From positions 36,273,073 to 36,337,072 of the forward strand of contig OZ029915.1 of the NCBI GenBank assembly GCA_964023275.1: a DNA stretch of 64,000 bases. The letters are read 5' to 3'. This DNA comes from Norana najaformis. Its lineage: Eukaryota; Annelida; Clitellata; Crassiclitellata; Hormogastridae. Each line of letters opens with the position of its first letter. The first letter of the stretch is position 1. This document shows, in pieces, positions 48,756 through 62,209 of the stretch. Both the position numbers and the translations under genes were made by a program. The notes beneath the pieces were generated by a model that saw only the letters and a program-made list of their open reading frames with translations, was not told the DNA's origin and made no database searches.

Positions 48756-49142
48756 AAATATTTTGGCATAACTATTAGTTTATTTATTTTTAGTCCCGAA
48801 GTACATATGATCCCTTGAGATTTTTAAAGTTATTGGCGAAGAGGTAAAGCATCTGGAACGGCGGCTACTCGTCAAGTTCTGGTATGAAGAATGTGTTGCG
48901 GAAAGCAAGTGCATAGTAGCGTTGAATTGTCAATGCTAAGCGTTGAAAAAGATATGTCGTTTCTCTTGCATCTCGAGAGACATTACCTGAGACTCTGTTC
49001 CAGTGCTGTGATGAAGGCCAGAATTTCGAAGGCAAGAGGGACAAAGTGGTAAGTGGTAAGAAGTTGGATGTATTTAGCGTTTTTGTGAATAGCTACTGCG
49101 CAGTTGCAGCACCAGACGTGATCGAGGTTTTAAGTAAATAGA

Positions 49143-49157
49143 ATTATTATTATTATT

Positions 49158-49237
<80 letters not shown>

Positions 49238-49238
49238 A
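49143..49238. repeat. (ATT)n-(ATC)n microsatellite
   Basis: Five ATT units followed by about 27 pure ATC units. Confidence 0.95.
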
Positions 49239-50339
49239 ATTAGACAGTTGTTTGTCTTAAGTTTGTACTAAGTTTGTATTAATCCCATTCCCGTAATCTA
49301 ATTTGTCGAACACCTCCTGCTTAATATTTACAACTTAAACCTTGAGAAATTCTGTGGACTTTAACAAATTAGAACACTAAGTCTTGTCTTCATGTTCCAA
49401 AATGGACAGGATGTTATGATACTGCCATCACGTCACTTCTCGAGGCTCTTGTAAAATCTATGCACCTGTGACATATATGTATATATATATATATGTTGGG
49501 ATGCTATTTGAGGATTATTTTTTAATAATTATGACTACTGGAAGGCAAGCACGCTGTATCCTCGTCTTCATTTAACGGATAGGACTTTACGCCCCTTATA
49601 CATAAAGCTGCATTTTAGAAGCTGTCAGCCTACACTTCCATTTTTATCTTAAATCTAACATGAAAATCTAAATTGACAGCATTTGAATTTGATCCCAAAT
49701 TCACATCGTTTCAACTCTGAACTGACACAATCTGCCCCTAAATTCCGTGTCATGCATATTACCTGATTTTAGTCGAATACGAATTGAAAGCGACATGATC
49801 CTTAGGCAAACTTCGTAATGCACCGTAAACGTCTACAGAAATAAATGAGTTATGTGTGCACTGGGTGGTAGATCCTGACGATTCCCACAGCCCGGCGACC
49901 CCGTTTAACGTGCCACTGGAGGGAACTTCCAGGTCGGTCGCAGTCAAGCCATATAAATTGTCAGTAAATATTGCCCGGCCATTTGATCGCTGGTCAGTAT
50001 ACGACTGCACTGTACTCCGATTATCTACAAGACGCAGGGTCGTTTTGGCACCGCAGGCACAAAAAGCAGCTTAATGAATGGGTCTGACGTCATTGCGTCA
50101 TGCGCTGCTCATACCTCAGAGAACACTGTTGTTTTAATTCTGTCTGTAATGACGCCCACACGAAAACTGTTTTCTTACGACCTGTAAAACATGTTTTTCT
50201 TCCTCGTGACATCTGGATGGCCGATTACCACATACAAATATGACAAATAACTGGTCTAACAATAATTCAGTCCACGACTTGATGCATTCATTCATTCATT
50301 CATCATTCAATCAGAACTACAATATAGCGTCCTTAAAGT
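49239..50339. other. Gene-free
   Basis: ORFs on both strands at 49759-50074 share the same bases and show no domain. Confidence 0.4.
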
Positions 50340-50578
50340 TGTATACCCAGAGGCGCTCCCAGTACAGCACATTCTTCCTCTTCCCCTCATCTCTCTTCTC
50401 GCTTCAATTTCAAACAGCATCCACCGTAGCCGTCCGACTGTCTGAGTGCCTGACTCCTGGATCTTGACCCTTTTGCCTATCGATTTTGTTTTGACTGAGC
50501 GCCTGTGAATAAGCTGGTTCCCGCGACTTAGCTTTTGTTGAGCGCTGTAGAAATCTCGAGATTACGATTACGATTACA
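50340..50578 (+). repeat. GATTACGA-tailed retroelement 3' end
   Basis: CCTCTTCCCCTCATCTCTCT, CACCGTAGCCGTC, TGGATCTTGACC, TATCGATTTTGTTTTGACTG, GCCTGTGAATAAGCTGG, CTCGAGATTACGATTACGAT. Longest plus-strand member of the family. Confidence 0.8.
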
Positions 50579-52335
50579 GCCCCGACGAAAGAAAACAGTT
50601 TTCAACTGTTGGCAAAAGGCGCATCTAGCATTCCTTGCCAGACGGACACGCAGGTTAAGAGGTTGTCGATGTTGTCGATCCATATCGTATTAGGTTTAAC
50701 CCGAACTCGGAATCCAGGAGTTGAGCCTTGGATGATCTCTTTTGCCAGACAATCTCCACTCTTTCATAGCACATGCTCGAAGTGCCTTTGCTTTATTAAT
50801 CTGTACAGTCTTCTTGTTACTCCCGCAGTATCCACAAATAATCACTCAAATATTTCGCGACCCTGGGACTGTATGATCTTGTAACTGAAGCGCAAACACG
50901 AAAGTATCTCTCAGCCAGTCTGATGAGTTTCCAGTTTCAGATGCACGCGCTCTGATAATAATCCAGAACGCAGCGGAATAAAGGCTGGATGGTAACAATT
51001 AGGCCGCTGTGCTTCCCAAATGAAAAAATCGGCACGAACTAGCAGATCAACGACATCTGCACAGTTACAGCTCTTTCAAAAGCCATAAGAGATAAGCAGC
51101 GATAGCAGAAGGCAAACACTGGACAGAAACTAACCGAATACGAATATTTTTGTCTAAAAGCTTAAAAGTAATTCAACCTGGATGATGTCTGGATTAATGA
51201 TTACCATGTCATCTGTCAATTCCCGCTCAAGAAACACCAGCATCAGCATCTGAGTGGTTAGTTTACATTTGTAGGACCTACAGGCTACGCATGCAACCAA
51301 CACACTCGGTCAAATTTTTCATCAATGTTACCTTTCCGTATTTAATGATACCTGGTCAAATAATGTTAAACTGTTTCCTTTTCACCACTGCACTTGCACA
51401 TTCACTAGAAAAGCATAAATGTTGATTTCGTTGCCGTAAAACCTAGGAACCTACTGCAGCAATTAGACGAATCAATTAACAAGACTTCATGTTACTTCCC
51501 TTAAGGGACTCGAAGTCTTACGGTTCTTCATCTTTTTGAATCCACATGCAATACATTTGAAGCCCATTTGGAAATATTGTCATATGGGCTTCATATGTCC
51601 TACGTAAGACGTTGCTGTTGGGGTTCGGTTTCAGCTTTTGACGCCAATAGGTCATTACGCTTTAATAGAAAATTCTGGTCTAATTTCATGCTGTGTTCAA
51701 TCATTCAGGGAAAAATTTATACAGCACCAGTTGAAAACAACATGGGGTCTTTGTCCACGTCGTGTCGCATTTCCTCTGTTGTATACATGTATACATGTAT
51801 ACATTTCCTCTGTTGTATACATTTACACGGCTATCGTCATTAACCTCAATAAGACTACTGACTGTGAAGCACAAGTAGTCGTACTTTAAGATTTTCGTAA
51901 GTAGCCTAAGCCTAGAACTGAGGGGAATACACGACAACCGCCTAAGAGATACAAACCCATCTTACACCAGTCATTATTATGTTATTTGGTGTTATTTCCG
52001 AAACAAAAAGAACGGTCGACGGTGATTAGTGTCATAAACGAAGAAACAGACATGGGCCTATAGGCCTCCATAAGCTTCCTCTTTGGCAATGATTATGTTA
52101 CAGGCGGTTTGTTTAATTTACAAGCTTATAAGTAATTTTTCTATCTTAATTAAACAGCAAAAACACTAAAACAAGAACAGCTAAACTATACTAAAACAGT
52201 TAAACTATACGAAAATTGCGCACACCGTCCTCGCAAACTAAACAGGTAACGTTTAAGTTGAACTTTAACTTGACTTAGAGTAGGTAAGTAGTTACGTTTG
52301 TTGAAATAACATGAATGGAGTTCCATAACAACGGA
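50579..52335. other. Mostly gene-free; palindrome-arm copy at 51540-51625
   Basis: 51540-51625 carries CATATGGGCTTCATATGTCC and GACGTTGCTGTTGGG, an arm of the 27.9-kb palindrome. 51780-51805 has TGTATACA repeats. Nothing else is recognised. Confidence 0.5.
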
Positions 52336-52479
52336 CCGTGCATTTAACTAAGAAATAAGAAAGGTTTTACGTTAATAAGAGCCTTGTCAGTTAAATATTC
52401 TAACGATCCGTGCATTTAACTAAGAAATAAGAAAGGTTTTACGTTAATAAGAGCCTTGTCAGTTAAATATTCTAACGAT
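52336..52479. repeat. Exact 72-bp tandem duplication
   Basis: Copies 52336-52407 and 52408-52479 look identical (CCGTGCATTTAACTAAGAAA ... TTAAATATTCTAACGAT), so the duplication is recent. Confidence 0.95.
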
Positions 52480-53697
52480 CATCTTGGTTCATAGCAGTGG
52501 ACAACCTCTCTTATGAAAATAACTATCAGCTGCTAGTGGCAACATTTTACTATGATATTGAAGCATAAATAGGCCAATTTGATAAAATATTTTGTTATAT
52601 CAGTAAATTCTAATGAATTGAGTGTTTCAAAACCAGGTTTAGAATCGGCAGGCCAATGTAACATACAGCCCATATGAAGAGCATGCCTCTGTAGATGTAG
52701 TAATTTTTTAACCCGGAGGGATAGTCTGAACTCCAACAGATGTTACAATATGATAGATATGGAAAAATATTAACGATAAGGCGGGGTAATTGATGCGTAT
52801 GCGAGATCATGTACCAATGTTCTTGAGAGTTTCTTGGATATATACAATACCTGCAATATGTTCATTCTAGGTTATTTATTGATCCATATATATATATATA
52901 GCGAGAAATCTAGAGGATGCTTATCGGTTTAATTTCCTTACGCTCTATAGTTATTCTCATAAGTTCATATTGGGTGATATACGATGAGATTAAAACAAAA
53001 TGAATTTTGTCTTATATAATAATATAAACAAATGTTGAATATTTATATGAAAATTTATTTGTTACTATTTGTTATTATAAGTTTTTAATTATTTGTGATA
53101 TAATGTTTTGCGTTACGAAAATAATGAAAATAACTAAGGTATTCCCATCGTTGATGTAGTCATTTCTGTAAACTAACAGTGCTCATATTATTAAATTAAT
53201 GATAAATTATGTAGAACAATTCACAAAAAGTCGTCTTCCAATTCTGCTAAAAGCAGTAGACACCTATTGCCTGATTTTTCATTTCGACGAGGTGTTATAG
53301 TACAAATTTGTCAATCTAGATGTTTGCTTCTTGTCCTTCCGTCTGCTTGCTTGCGCGTCTGTCTACTTGACTAGACCTATGCTTTGTCTGCGATATCAAA
53401 TAATGCAAATAAGTCGACAGGGCAAAGTTTGACGCTCACAGCTGACTTGTTCATGCGCGTTAGGTGCGAATAAAGGCGGGTAATGATCGATGGTTGGCAA
53501 TGGTCTTTATCAGGTTTACTTGTCCCACCGTCTGTTCGTCTGTCCGTCCGTCGGCTAGTCCTGCCAAATGTTGGATCTTAGTTCCACGAGTTCTGCTTCT
53601 AGACCCGACGAAAGCAATCTGCCTCTGATTGCAAAGGTCCCACCATCAGTTCACCCTCGATTCTTCTTGTAGGAGTATTGAATCAAAGTGCTCGCCT
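52480..53697. other. Gene-free, AT-rich
   Basis: A short (TA)n at 52888-52900 and AT-rich sequence at 52980-53220. No gene. Confidence 0.45.
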
Positions 53698-53890
53698 GCA
53701 CGGTTCGGTAACCGATTGGATAGAGTGCTCTGCTTGTAACGCGGAGAATACGGGTTCGAGCCTTCCTTGAAACGATTGCTGTGTATGGATCGTGAGTAAG
53801 TCCTTCATTCACAACTGCTCAGCGCCATCGATTGATGCTTAGTCATTAGATAATGGGGCTTAATAAATGCAGAACTAATACTAATAACGT
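53698..53890 (+). mobile_element. tRNA-derived SINE, copy 4
   Basis: GTAACCGATTGGATAGAGTG (A-box), CTGCTTGTAACGCGGAG, GGGTTCGAGCC (B-box), then a body with AGTAAGTCCTTCATTCACAA, CTCAGCGCCATCGATTGATG, and a tail CTTAATAAATGCAGAACTAA. Confidence 0.85.
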
Positions 53891-56839
53891 TGCATCGTCT
53901 CATGTTGCGTCGTTAGCTGGTGTCGATATTTCTCTTTTTCTTGCTACTTTTGCATCTTTAACCTGTCATTTATCCACAAAAGCGTTATTTGTAAGATGGC
54001 GTTCCTGTATTGTATCCAATCATGTTTACAGCACTTCTGCTTTACCTAAAGCAATGTATCGGCCTATTCGCCGATAGAATTGCTTATTAGTATAGCTTTG
54101 ATATATGTGATCGTGCCTGAGAGAACCCTAAGAAAGTCAGAAAAAAGTCAGAAAAAATCAAAAACTGAGTTTGATACTGCAGGGATTGGTCTGGAATAGC
54201 TGAATAATTGCCTGTTTCTATCACAAATAGTAAAAAAGTTTGAAACATTTTAAAGATGTAGATCTCTTCGGAGCTACTTTTGAGAAATCACGAGTTAAAA
54301 TTTACCGTAACCATGGCCCGACCGAAGTCGCTCTGCCTGTGGGTCGTGAATGTTTATGTGATTGGTAAATTTGAGCGTATAGTCATAAACCTCTGAGGCT
54401 GCCATAATGAAATCTCCATAAAACTGGTTAAGATGAACATTTACATGAACTGATCATTTGGTAACAGTCGATGCACATTACGTGAAATTGGAGCCCAGAG
54501 GGGGACATGTAATATTGAGTATTTGTTTGATCATCATACTAAAATCGAAACTGAAAATACTTAGCGAAACTCTACATAAAGACTTTAAATTTTACAAATC
54601 ATTTTATGTAGCATTGGTCTACCAGTGCTAAACCCATAATCTGTACCTATAATATACCCTGACCAGAAAACATGAATTAGTTCAAATCAGTTATCTATGT
54701 GTCGCTATCATCATATATTATTACCTGCTACTGGTGACGAATATTTTTAGTGTTTGTTTCACCCTCGATAGCAATGCATCAGTCAACTGTTAAGATGCTT
54801 TTGCTTATTGCACACGGGTAGCGTGCGACAGCCATGACAAAACATCAAGGTGTCTGTCTAGGGCACATCATGGGTTAAATTAAGAAGGAAATGTTGCTTT
54901 AGAGCTCCACTCGCCTTTTCTTATGCGACTTTTGTCTGAGTGGAAGGATATCTATCCGTGGAAGTTTGCGTGCCAGAGGTTTATTAGTGTTGACTAGTTA
55001 AGTAATGGCCTTTGGCAGGTTGCTTATGTGGGTCCCCAGAAACGTCGCCTGAAATCAAAGATCCGATGAAGAGAACTATGAACATTGCTGCCTTCGCTAG
55101 AAACCTTTCTAGTCTTACTCTATCTGTAAGGCAGGCGACTTGTGTTTCGATCTTAGAGGTGAATGATTGAAACATCTGTTTCCGTAGTGACCCCTGCATA
55201 TCGAATATATATTTAGACGCACTCTTGAAAAGTACTCTGATTAGGACGCTTATTAATGCACGGGGTCAGGTAATGTAGAGTTTAATGATCTGGTCATACA
55301 AACAGACACCTTTCGTCCTATTACTAAAGAAAGACTAAACAGTAATAATAGTCTTATTATGTGTTTCGCAGTACGACTGTATAAGAGGTTCATCTCCACA
55401 GTAGTGCTGGTTCGGTTTAAACGATATCGAACCGATATTGCGATATTCAGAGAAATCGAACTCGATACTGAAGACCGTAAGTAGAAAAGTTCTGCAAATA
55501 TCGAAAACTGAAAAAGTAACCGAGAACACTAAAAAGTCGGTACATACACACAATTCAAATATCGAAATTATTATATATCCTCCCGGAATATTATTTTCTG
55601 TTCACTGAACATTCCGTACCATTGTTGAAAGTTCTGATATTGACTGATGCCAATCATATACTGTGCGTCCTGTCGTTGGAAAAATTACTAACGTCCCATT
55701 TCTATGCTAGATTCACAAGAGTACATGACTTCCGTACTACGTAGCGGAAGTTGTGGCGTAGTGCACTTGGGCCAGAATACAGTAATCCATACCAATGGTG
55801 GGTCACCATAACAACTGAAATTTTCAAGTGTGGCCCAGATCGCTTGGTCGTATTTGGGAATTACAGTCACATTTGTGGCTATAGCTATAGAATGAAAATA
55901 TTTCCAAGTGTTGGCTGATATGCTTTGATGGACGCTCATCGCTCATTCCACAGCACTTGTCTTTCTATCGAAAAATGTGTCGGGCTAGAATAAACCAAGA
56001 ACTTGTTGAGCAAATATTTGGCTTGCGTACTGCACTGCAATATTCGGCCTAAACACGACACTTCATGAAGTTACTTCATTCATTATAAGGCGTCATGTTC
56101 AGAAGTACAGACCTTTCAATATACAAATTAAATTCTGTATAGATATTATACCGTTATCTCTTTTGGGAATTATGGAGTATAAGTACAAGAAGTGACCAGA
56201 CAACTCACGGCAGGGACTAATTGTCGCAGGGACAATTTGGCGCAGAGATAATTCGGTGAAAAGTATATTATAAATTAATAGACCCATTTACACAGCTGAG
56301 AACAAGAATTTTAAAGAAAACATTCTTCTTTAATGGCAGTTGTAATGTGCTATTAATACTGCGAATATAAACCTATAAATGTTATGACTACAGTCACGTA
56401 GTACGATATAGGGCCTAATATCACGGGTTTTATAGTTTCTGGTCACCAGTAATAAAAGTTCATCCAGAGTTTGATATTTCTTTTTTAATTTGCAGATGCT
56501 TCACAAGCGAGGATCTTTTCTATCATAAGCTGCCTCAGGCTTTGTTGCTTCTGTAAATTTGCAATTAATTTTTTGACCGTGGGTGAGTTATATGTGCGGG
56601 AATCGCGCAAAGGCGTTGTTCCATCTATCAACGGCCTTGTTTCCGACCAGTAAGAATCTCAGATTTAAAAATGAAACTAAAGGTAATGTTCTTTCTCTTC
56701 TTTATCGACATTTTCCTTCGGTGAAAGTCGCTTCAAAGTAGGCAAGCATGGGTTCCACTTTAGGGAAGGAATCCAACTAGAAGTACTTCGTAGGCTCTGG
56801 TTTCACCTTCAAACACGACAGTCGTTTAAGAAATTTAGA
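53891..56839. other. Gene-free
   Basis: A possible MITE end (GCTGGTTCGGTTTAAACGAT) at 55406 has no visible partner. ORFs at 54984-55199 and 55688-55939 have no recognisable domain. Confidence 0.4.
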
Positions 56840-57140
56840 TCATAATCGTAATCGTAACTATAGCTTATTCATAGGCGCTCAGTCAAAACAAAACCAATAG
56901 GCAGGAAGGGTTCGGTTCCAGGTCTTGATCCAAGAGTCAGGCAGACAGACGTGCTATGGTGGCTGGTGTTTGGAATTGAACCGGAGAATGAGATAAGAGA
57001 AAGAGGAAGGATAGTTTATGTGGAAGAGGAATGTTTACAGTTTTGAGTGAAAGACTTGTAACAATTCGGTATCTGACCGTCAAATTAAAGAAACCGAACT
57101 GACTCAAAATCAAACTGCAGGAAACGTGTTGCACAAAGAA
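56840..57140 (-). repeat. GATTACGA-tailed retroelement 3' end
   Basis: On the minus strand: CACCATAGCACGTCTGTCTG, TTGGATCAAGACCTGGAACC, TATTGGTTTTGTTTTGACTG, GCGCCTATGAATAAGC, TTACGATTACGATTATGATC. Confidence 0.75.
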
Positions 57141-58794
57141 CTCGTACTCGTTGCAGTGTCTCTATGATGCATTAGCACTATGTGTATATTATATAATCAC
57201 ACCATTGCATAATAATATTGTTTAGCCACCAAATTTCTTGCGAGGAATTGTCCTGCGCCGAATTATCCTAGAAATGCCCAAAGAAGCAGCTTAGAGAAAA
57301 GAAAGATAGACAGCTAAAAGGGCAATCTTATTTTATTTCATTTTGGAATTGGGTCAAAAGATGAAATACCTGCAAGACCATCAACAGCGCTTTCAATTGA
57401 AAGTTACAGAATGCTGACGCTGGAGCTGACATAATCCATGACGCTAATGCCACTGTAAACCTATTTCATGAGACTGATAGATGAAGTACATAGGCCTAAG
57501 CTTTCTTTTATGACAACTCATGAATTAAGTTCAAAATTCAATTACCTGACAAAATCACTCCGCGCTCACCATATGACCCCGTTTGGAAATTCTGGATCTA
57601 CTCTTGGGGTTAATTTTCTCAACCCACGCGCATTTACAACCCTCGCGACAGAACTTGCGAAATCTATTTACCGTTCGCTGAATGACTTGCTTGAGTAAGA
57701 TTAAGCTACTACGCTACGGCCATTATCGACAGACTGCATGACTAGGAGAAGTTATCTATGGTGATAATATGACATAGCTACCGTACTCTAAAGGTACATG
57801 CACAGGCGATGCTGAGATGAATAGGCAGTAGGTCATTTAGTGCCACGCTGAGCAGCTATAATACGAGCTATTGCTGCTAAGCTTTAACTCTTGTTATTGC
57901 CTAGCAACATGTGTTGTGACCATAAGTCATGAAACTTGTGAGGTAATTGTTAAGGCTATCACTTGTTTATTAGCCACCTCTATAAATCAAAGTATTCAAC
58001 TCTTTGGTCTTTGGGGTTTTTCAGCAACGGTAGATAGGACAACATCAAATCCACAGCAGGAAGTCACTCCTCACAGGAAATATGGCTCGATCGAGACTGA
58101 AACGTTGGTCTTCGGACACAACAGGGAATCCGATAACAGTTGGCGGAGACTTGTCCCGACGTCTAGTCTTGTATACGAATGGCATTAACAGATTGCATGG
58201 CAACGATTTCCAATTCCAATCGGACAATCCACAAGTCACCTAAATAAACCTGTGTTCACTCACCGTTGCATGGCGATGCGATGCATACATAAAATTAGCC
58301 GTATTTGCCTGTGTGACTATTGTAGCTGGAGATGTAAGGTCTACTGCGATCCTTGTCTGAATGCTGCTGCTGCTGCTGCGTGTTCGGGCGATGGAGCATT
58401 ACCTTAGTGGCATCCTCTCGAATCTTTGTTAACGCTGCCTTTGGGTCCCGTAATGGACATCCGCAGACCCTTAATCACCGACGAGGCCACACAACTGCAA
58501 TTACTTCGCGTATGCGATTCAGCGAATCAGGTACTTCGTTGTGCGCAGTTGGAATAGATTTCTGATATGGTGAGTGATTCATCTGATCCAGAAAAGCTAA
58601 CAGTACAGGAAAATCAGAGAATCATGAATAGACCCTATTGCTTTGTATGCGAGAAAAAGCATCACGTGCAAAGTATCCAAAATTAGAATACCGGAGGAAA
58701 TGGAAGAGAGAGAGAGAAACGACAAACTGCGGTTGGTTCGATGAGTCAAATCGCAGCAACAATAAAGATAACGGAAAGGACGAGAACGATGCAC
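57141..58794. other. Gene-free
   Basis: A 76-codon ORF at 57468-57698 and a 105-codon ORF at 57871-58188 show no recognisable family. Confidence 0.4.
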
Positions 58795-58862
58795 CATGAT
58801 GATGATGACGACGACGATGATGATGATGACAACGATAATGATGATGATGATGATTATGACGA
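58795..58862. repeat. GAT/GAC trinucleotide array
   Basis: Imperfect GAT/GAC units. Confidence 0.85.
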
Positions 58863-58970
58863 TACATTGTTTGTCTAGAGATGATAATGAGTGTGACAAC
58901 TTTGACGGTGATGACGATTATAAAGCTGACTTTATAAAGCTGACTCATTTACGACAAGGATAAAGGCGAC

Positions 58971-59131
58971 CAGTGGCGGCTCCAGGATTGCTTGCGTGGG
59001 AGGAGAGCATTTCCAGAAGGGCGCCACATTCTGGCAATCCACCATGCACGGGTCTAGTCTGAGGGGTGCTGGCATATACCAAGGGGGTGGGGCGAACCGC
59101 CTTCCCCACGCCTTAGCTACATCCCCCACTG
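58971..59131. mobile_element. 161-bp hAT-like MITE
   Basis: It starts CAGTGGCGGCTCCAGG and ends CTACATCCCCCACTG. It is flanked by AAGGCGAC (58963-58970) and AAGACGAC (59132-59139), an 8-bp target duplication with one change. CAGTG termini and 8-bp duplications are the hAT pattern. It has no coding capacity. Confidence 0.75.
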
Positions 59132-59139
59132 AAGACGAC

Positions 59140-59954
59140 TTGATGCAACTGTTGTGGTGAGTTGTTGAAACGTTACTACATATGAATATATGTTTCTTTA
59201 TATTTATGTGGAGTTGTGAGTGTTTGTTAGTATGCTTGTGTGTTCGTGCGTGAAAATGAGTCAAACATGTACCGGGTTCAATCAGAGGTCAACGTAACGG
59301 GAGACCAGATAGTAACTTACAAGGCCATACTCGCATTAATTCACCTGTATCAACTTCATAGTGTAATGAAAAGGAATTATCTAATGAGTACGTTGAAGCA
59401 CGTGCAAATACTGAAACGATTCAAGGGCTGTGAGGCGGCAGTGGCGGCGGTAATGTTGTCGTTGGTGGTGGTGGGCGAGTGCTTTCTCATTATGTGGGGA
59501 TGCCTTATGTGAAAGCATTTTATATATGGATATGAGAATTGCATCAGAAAAGTTAGGAATGAACAGGTGAAGTGAAGTGGCGTGCAGATGTATTGTATAA
59601 TCAATTACGCAAGATAATTGGGTATATCATGGTCAACAAAGACAGGTTTCTGTCAGAGATACTAAATGGAATCTGGAGCGAAGAGAAGGGTAAGATACAG
59701 TGTTTGTCTACAGACAGGCCACACAAGCTGGTAAGTTTGTTATTTGTTCACGAAGATTTCACGAAGATCAGTGGTTAAGTAGTCTGTTTTTGACAGGTCA
59801 AGGAGTAGAAGTTTTGCTTTCATCTATGTTGACGCCGAGGTGCTTGTAGTCTAATGATGTCATGATTTGAAAGTAATTTAGTCACTAAATCCTCTTTTAG
59901 TACATCTGAAAATGAATGAGGGAGAAAGAATAACAAAGCTACTCATTATTAACG
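59140..59954. other. Gene-free
   Basis: ORFs of 68-110 codons on both strands have no recognisable domain. Confidence 0.4.
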
Positions 59955-59961
59955 AATTATA

Positions 59962-60088
59962 ACACTGGCCAACAGAAAAAATTTTTTTCTTGTTGCCTTC
60001 GGTTTTAGACCTGTTCTTGGGGTAATTTTGGGCGCTGATTCAGAAAATGTCATTGGATTGAGTGCATCAGGTCTAGTTTCTGAGATAT
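59962..60088 (+). repeat. Left terminal inverted repeat
   Basis: Pairs with 62409-62526 through ACACTGGCCAACA, TTGTTGCC, GCTGATTC-AGAAAA and CAGGTCTAGTTT..GAGATAT, with indels between. Confidence 0.88.
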
Positions 60089-60505
60089 CGTCGATTTTGT
60101 AAAGAAAACCCAGTCCACTCTTTAAACGATGTCTTTGGCAAAACTAAAATGTCATAATAAGCTTTATTTATGGCTAATTATAATTCTTGCTGATTCATAT
60201 AATGCCTACATCCTTATAATGTAAAATCAGCATATCTTGCCGCGTGCTGAGATATTGCTGATTCAACGAAATAACTATTCCGTAGCCTACAGCTTACTCA
60301 GCACTAAATTCATGGCCTCATTTAGAATTTATTTGTGCTTATACAGCGTTTCATGGTTTCGAACTATGTAAATAGATTATGCTGAAGTCAGCATTTATAG
60401 CCTATATAAACCGCCTCCTGTGAATGTGAGCATTAAATAACTACATGTTCTTACTATTTTTTAGGTTAGTCATTTAATTCCTCAGATGCGAACATCCTTA
60501 AGGTT

Positions 60506-62209
60506 ATGGCTACTTCCAGACGGAGCTGCATTAACCATCCATACATATTCTGCTACATTTGTGGGGAATACACACTAAAAGCAAACAGGAAACCGATTTC
60601 TGAGTTTGTAAAAAGAGCATATGTAGGTTATTTTGGTGTCAAACTTGGAGATCAAGATAAGCAATGGGCTCCTCATACAGTATGAAAAACTTGTATTGAA
60701 CAATTGCGCCACTGGACAATTGGAAAGAGAAGCTGCCTGAAATTTGGTGTACCGATGGTTTGGAGGGAACAGATAAACCACTTCGACGACTGTTACTTTT
60801 GTATGGTTAATATCATAGGCATCAATCGAAATAATCGTCACAAGTTGTCTTACCCTGATATACCTTCAGCCAGGAGACCTGTTCCGCATTCGGATATTGT
60901 ACCAGTTCCACCTTTTCGCGAACTACCTCAGCTCTCAGACGATGAGACTTGCATGTCCAATATCGGACAAGATGACGAAAGTGAAGAAAGTGGGGGCAGT
61001 GACAGTGATTTCCAATCAACTTCACACAGTGAACGTTTTGACCAAAAAGAGTTGAGTGATCTGATCAGGGACTTAAATCTTTCCAAAGAGTCCTCTGAAT
61101 TGCTTGCGTCCAGACTAAAGGAAAAGAATGCACTTCAGCCTGGAACGAAAATTACAATTTATAGAAACAGAGAAAAGGATTTGCTGCCATTCTTTACCGA
61201 AGACAACAACCTAATATTCTGTAATGACATCAGCAACTTATTGAAGAAAATTGGTCAGTCGGATTACAGCCCAGATGAGTGGCGTCTTTTTATCGACAGT
61301 TCAAAACGTAGTCTGAAATGTGTGCTTTTAAATAACGGCAACAAATTTGGTTCTATTCCAATCGGTCACTCCACCAGGATGAAAGAAGAGTACAATGCCA
61401 TCTCTTTAGTACTGGAAAAGATAAAATACAAAGAACATCAATGGGTAATTTGTGTAGACTTGAAGATGGTAAATTTCCTCCTTGGTCAACAAAGTGGCTA
61501 CACAAAGTATCCCTGCTTTTTGTGTCTTTGGGACAGTAGAGCCAAGCATGAACATTGGACAAGAAAAGATTGGCCTTCGAGGAAAGACATGGTGGTTGGA
61601 GCTCAAAATGTAATCAAGGAATCTTTGGTGGCACGAGATAGGATCATACTGCCACCACTACATATAAAGCTAGGCCTGATGAAACAATTTGTCAGGGCTT
61701 TGAATAAAGAAGGTTCATGCTGCGAATACATAGTACACAAGTTACCAGGAATTACAATGGAAAAATTGAAGGCTGGAATCTTCGATGGTCCACAGATCAG
61801 GCAACTTATGAATGACCCACTTTTCATACCATCAATGAATGAAATCGAATCTTGTGCCTGGTCTTCCTTTGTTCTTGTAACTAAAAATTTTCTTGGCAAC
61901 AAGAAGGCAGACAATTATGCACAACTAGTAGAGGATATGCTTCTTCATTTCAACAAGCTTGGCTGCAACATGAGCATTAAAGTCCATTATCTCCACAGTC
62001 ACTTAGATCGCTTTCCAGAGAATCTTGGTGACTTCAGCGAAGAGCAAGGTGAAAGATTTCACCAAGACATCAAAACAATGGAAAATCGATATCAAGGAAG
62101 ATGGGATGCACACATGATGGCAGACTATTGCTGGAATATTATGCGCGATTGTTCCGGCAGATGCCACACTCGGAAATCGTACAAAAGGAGCTTCTTCGGT
62201 GTCGAATGA
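60506..62209 (+). pseudogene. Transposon protein (putative transposase), 567 codons with one nonsense codon
   Basis: From the ATG at 60506 the frame is open except for TGA at 60683-60685 (codon 60). The long open part runs from there to the TGA at 62207-62209. The N-terminus has three Cys pairs suggestive of zinc binding: C16-x2-C19, stop60-x2-C63 and C96-x2-C99. Residues 150-185 are acidic and Ser-rich, as in flexible linkers. The rest is a large folded domain with PCFLCLWDSRAKHEHW near residue 330 and PPLHIKLGLMKQFVRAL near 375. Near residue 505 lie HSHLDRFPENLGDFSEEQGE and R-F-H-Q-D. I recognise these blocks as a protein family repeated many times in arthropod, cnidarian and other animal genomes, usually annotated as uncharacterised. 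Sitting between TIRs, it is most simply the transposase. Conserved acidic residues could form a DDE/D site, but I cannot assign them. A start after the stop (Met84) would lose most of the Cys module. Confidence 0.85.

Noticed and set aside
48540..48818. Poly-Thr, poly-His and poly-Val ORFs
   Set aside because: Translated ACC/ACT trinucleotide repeat. The same holds at 12361-12685 and 9964-10314.
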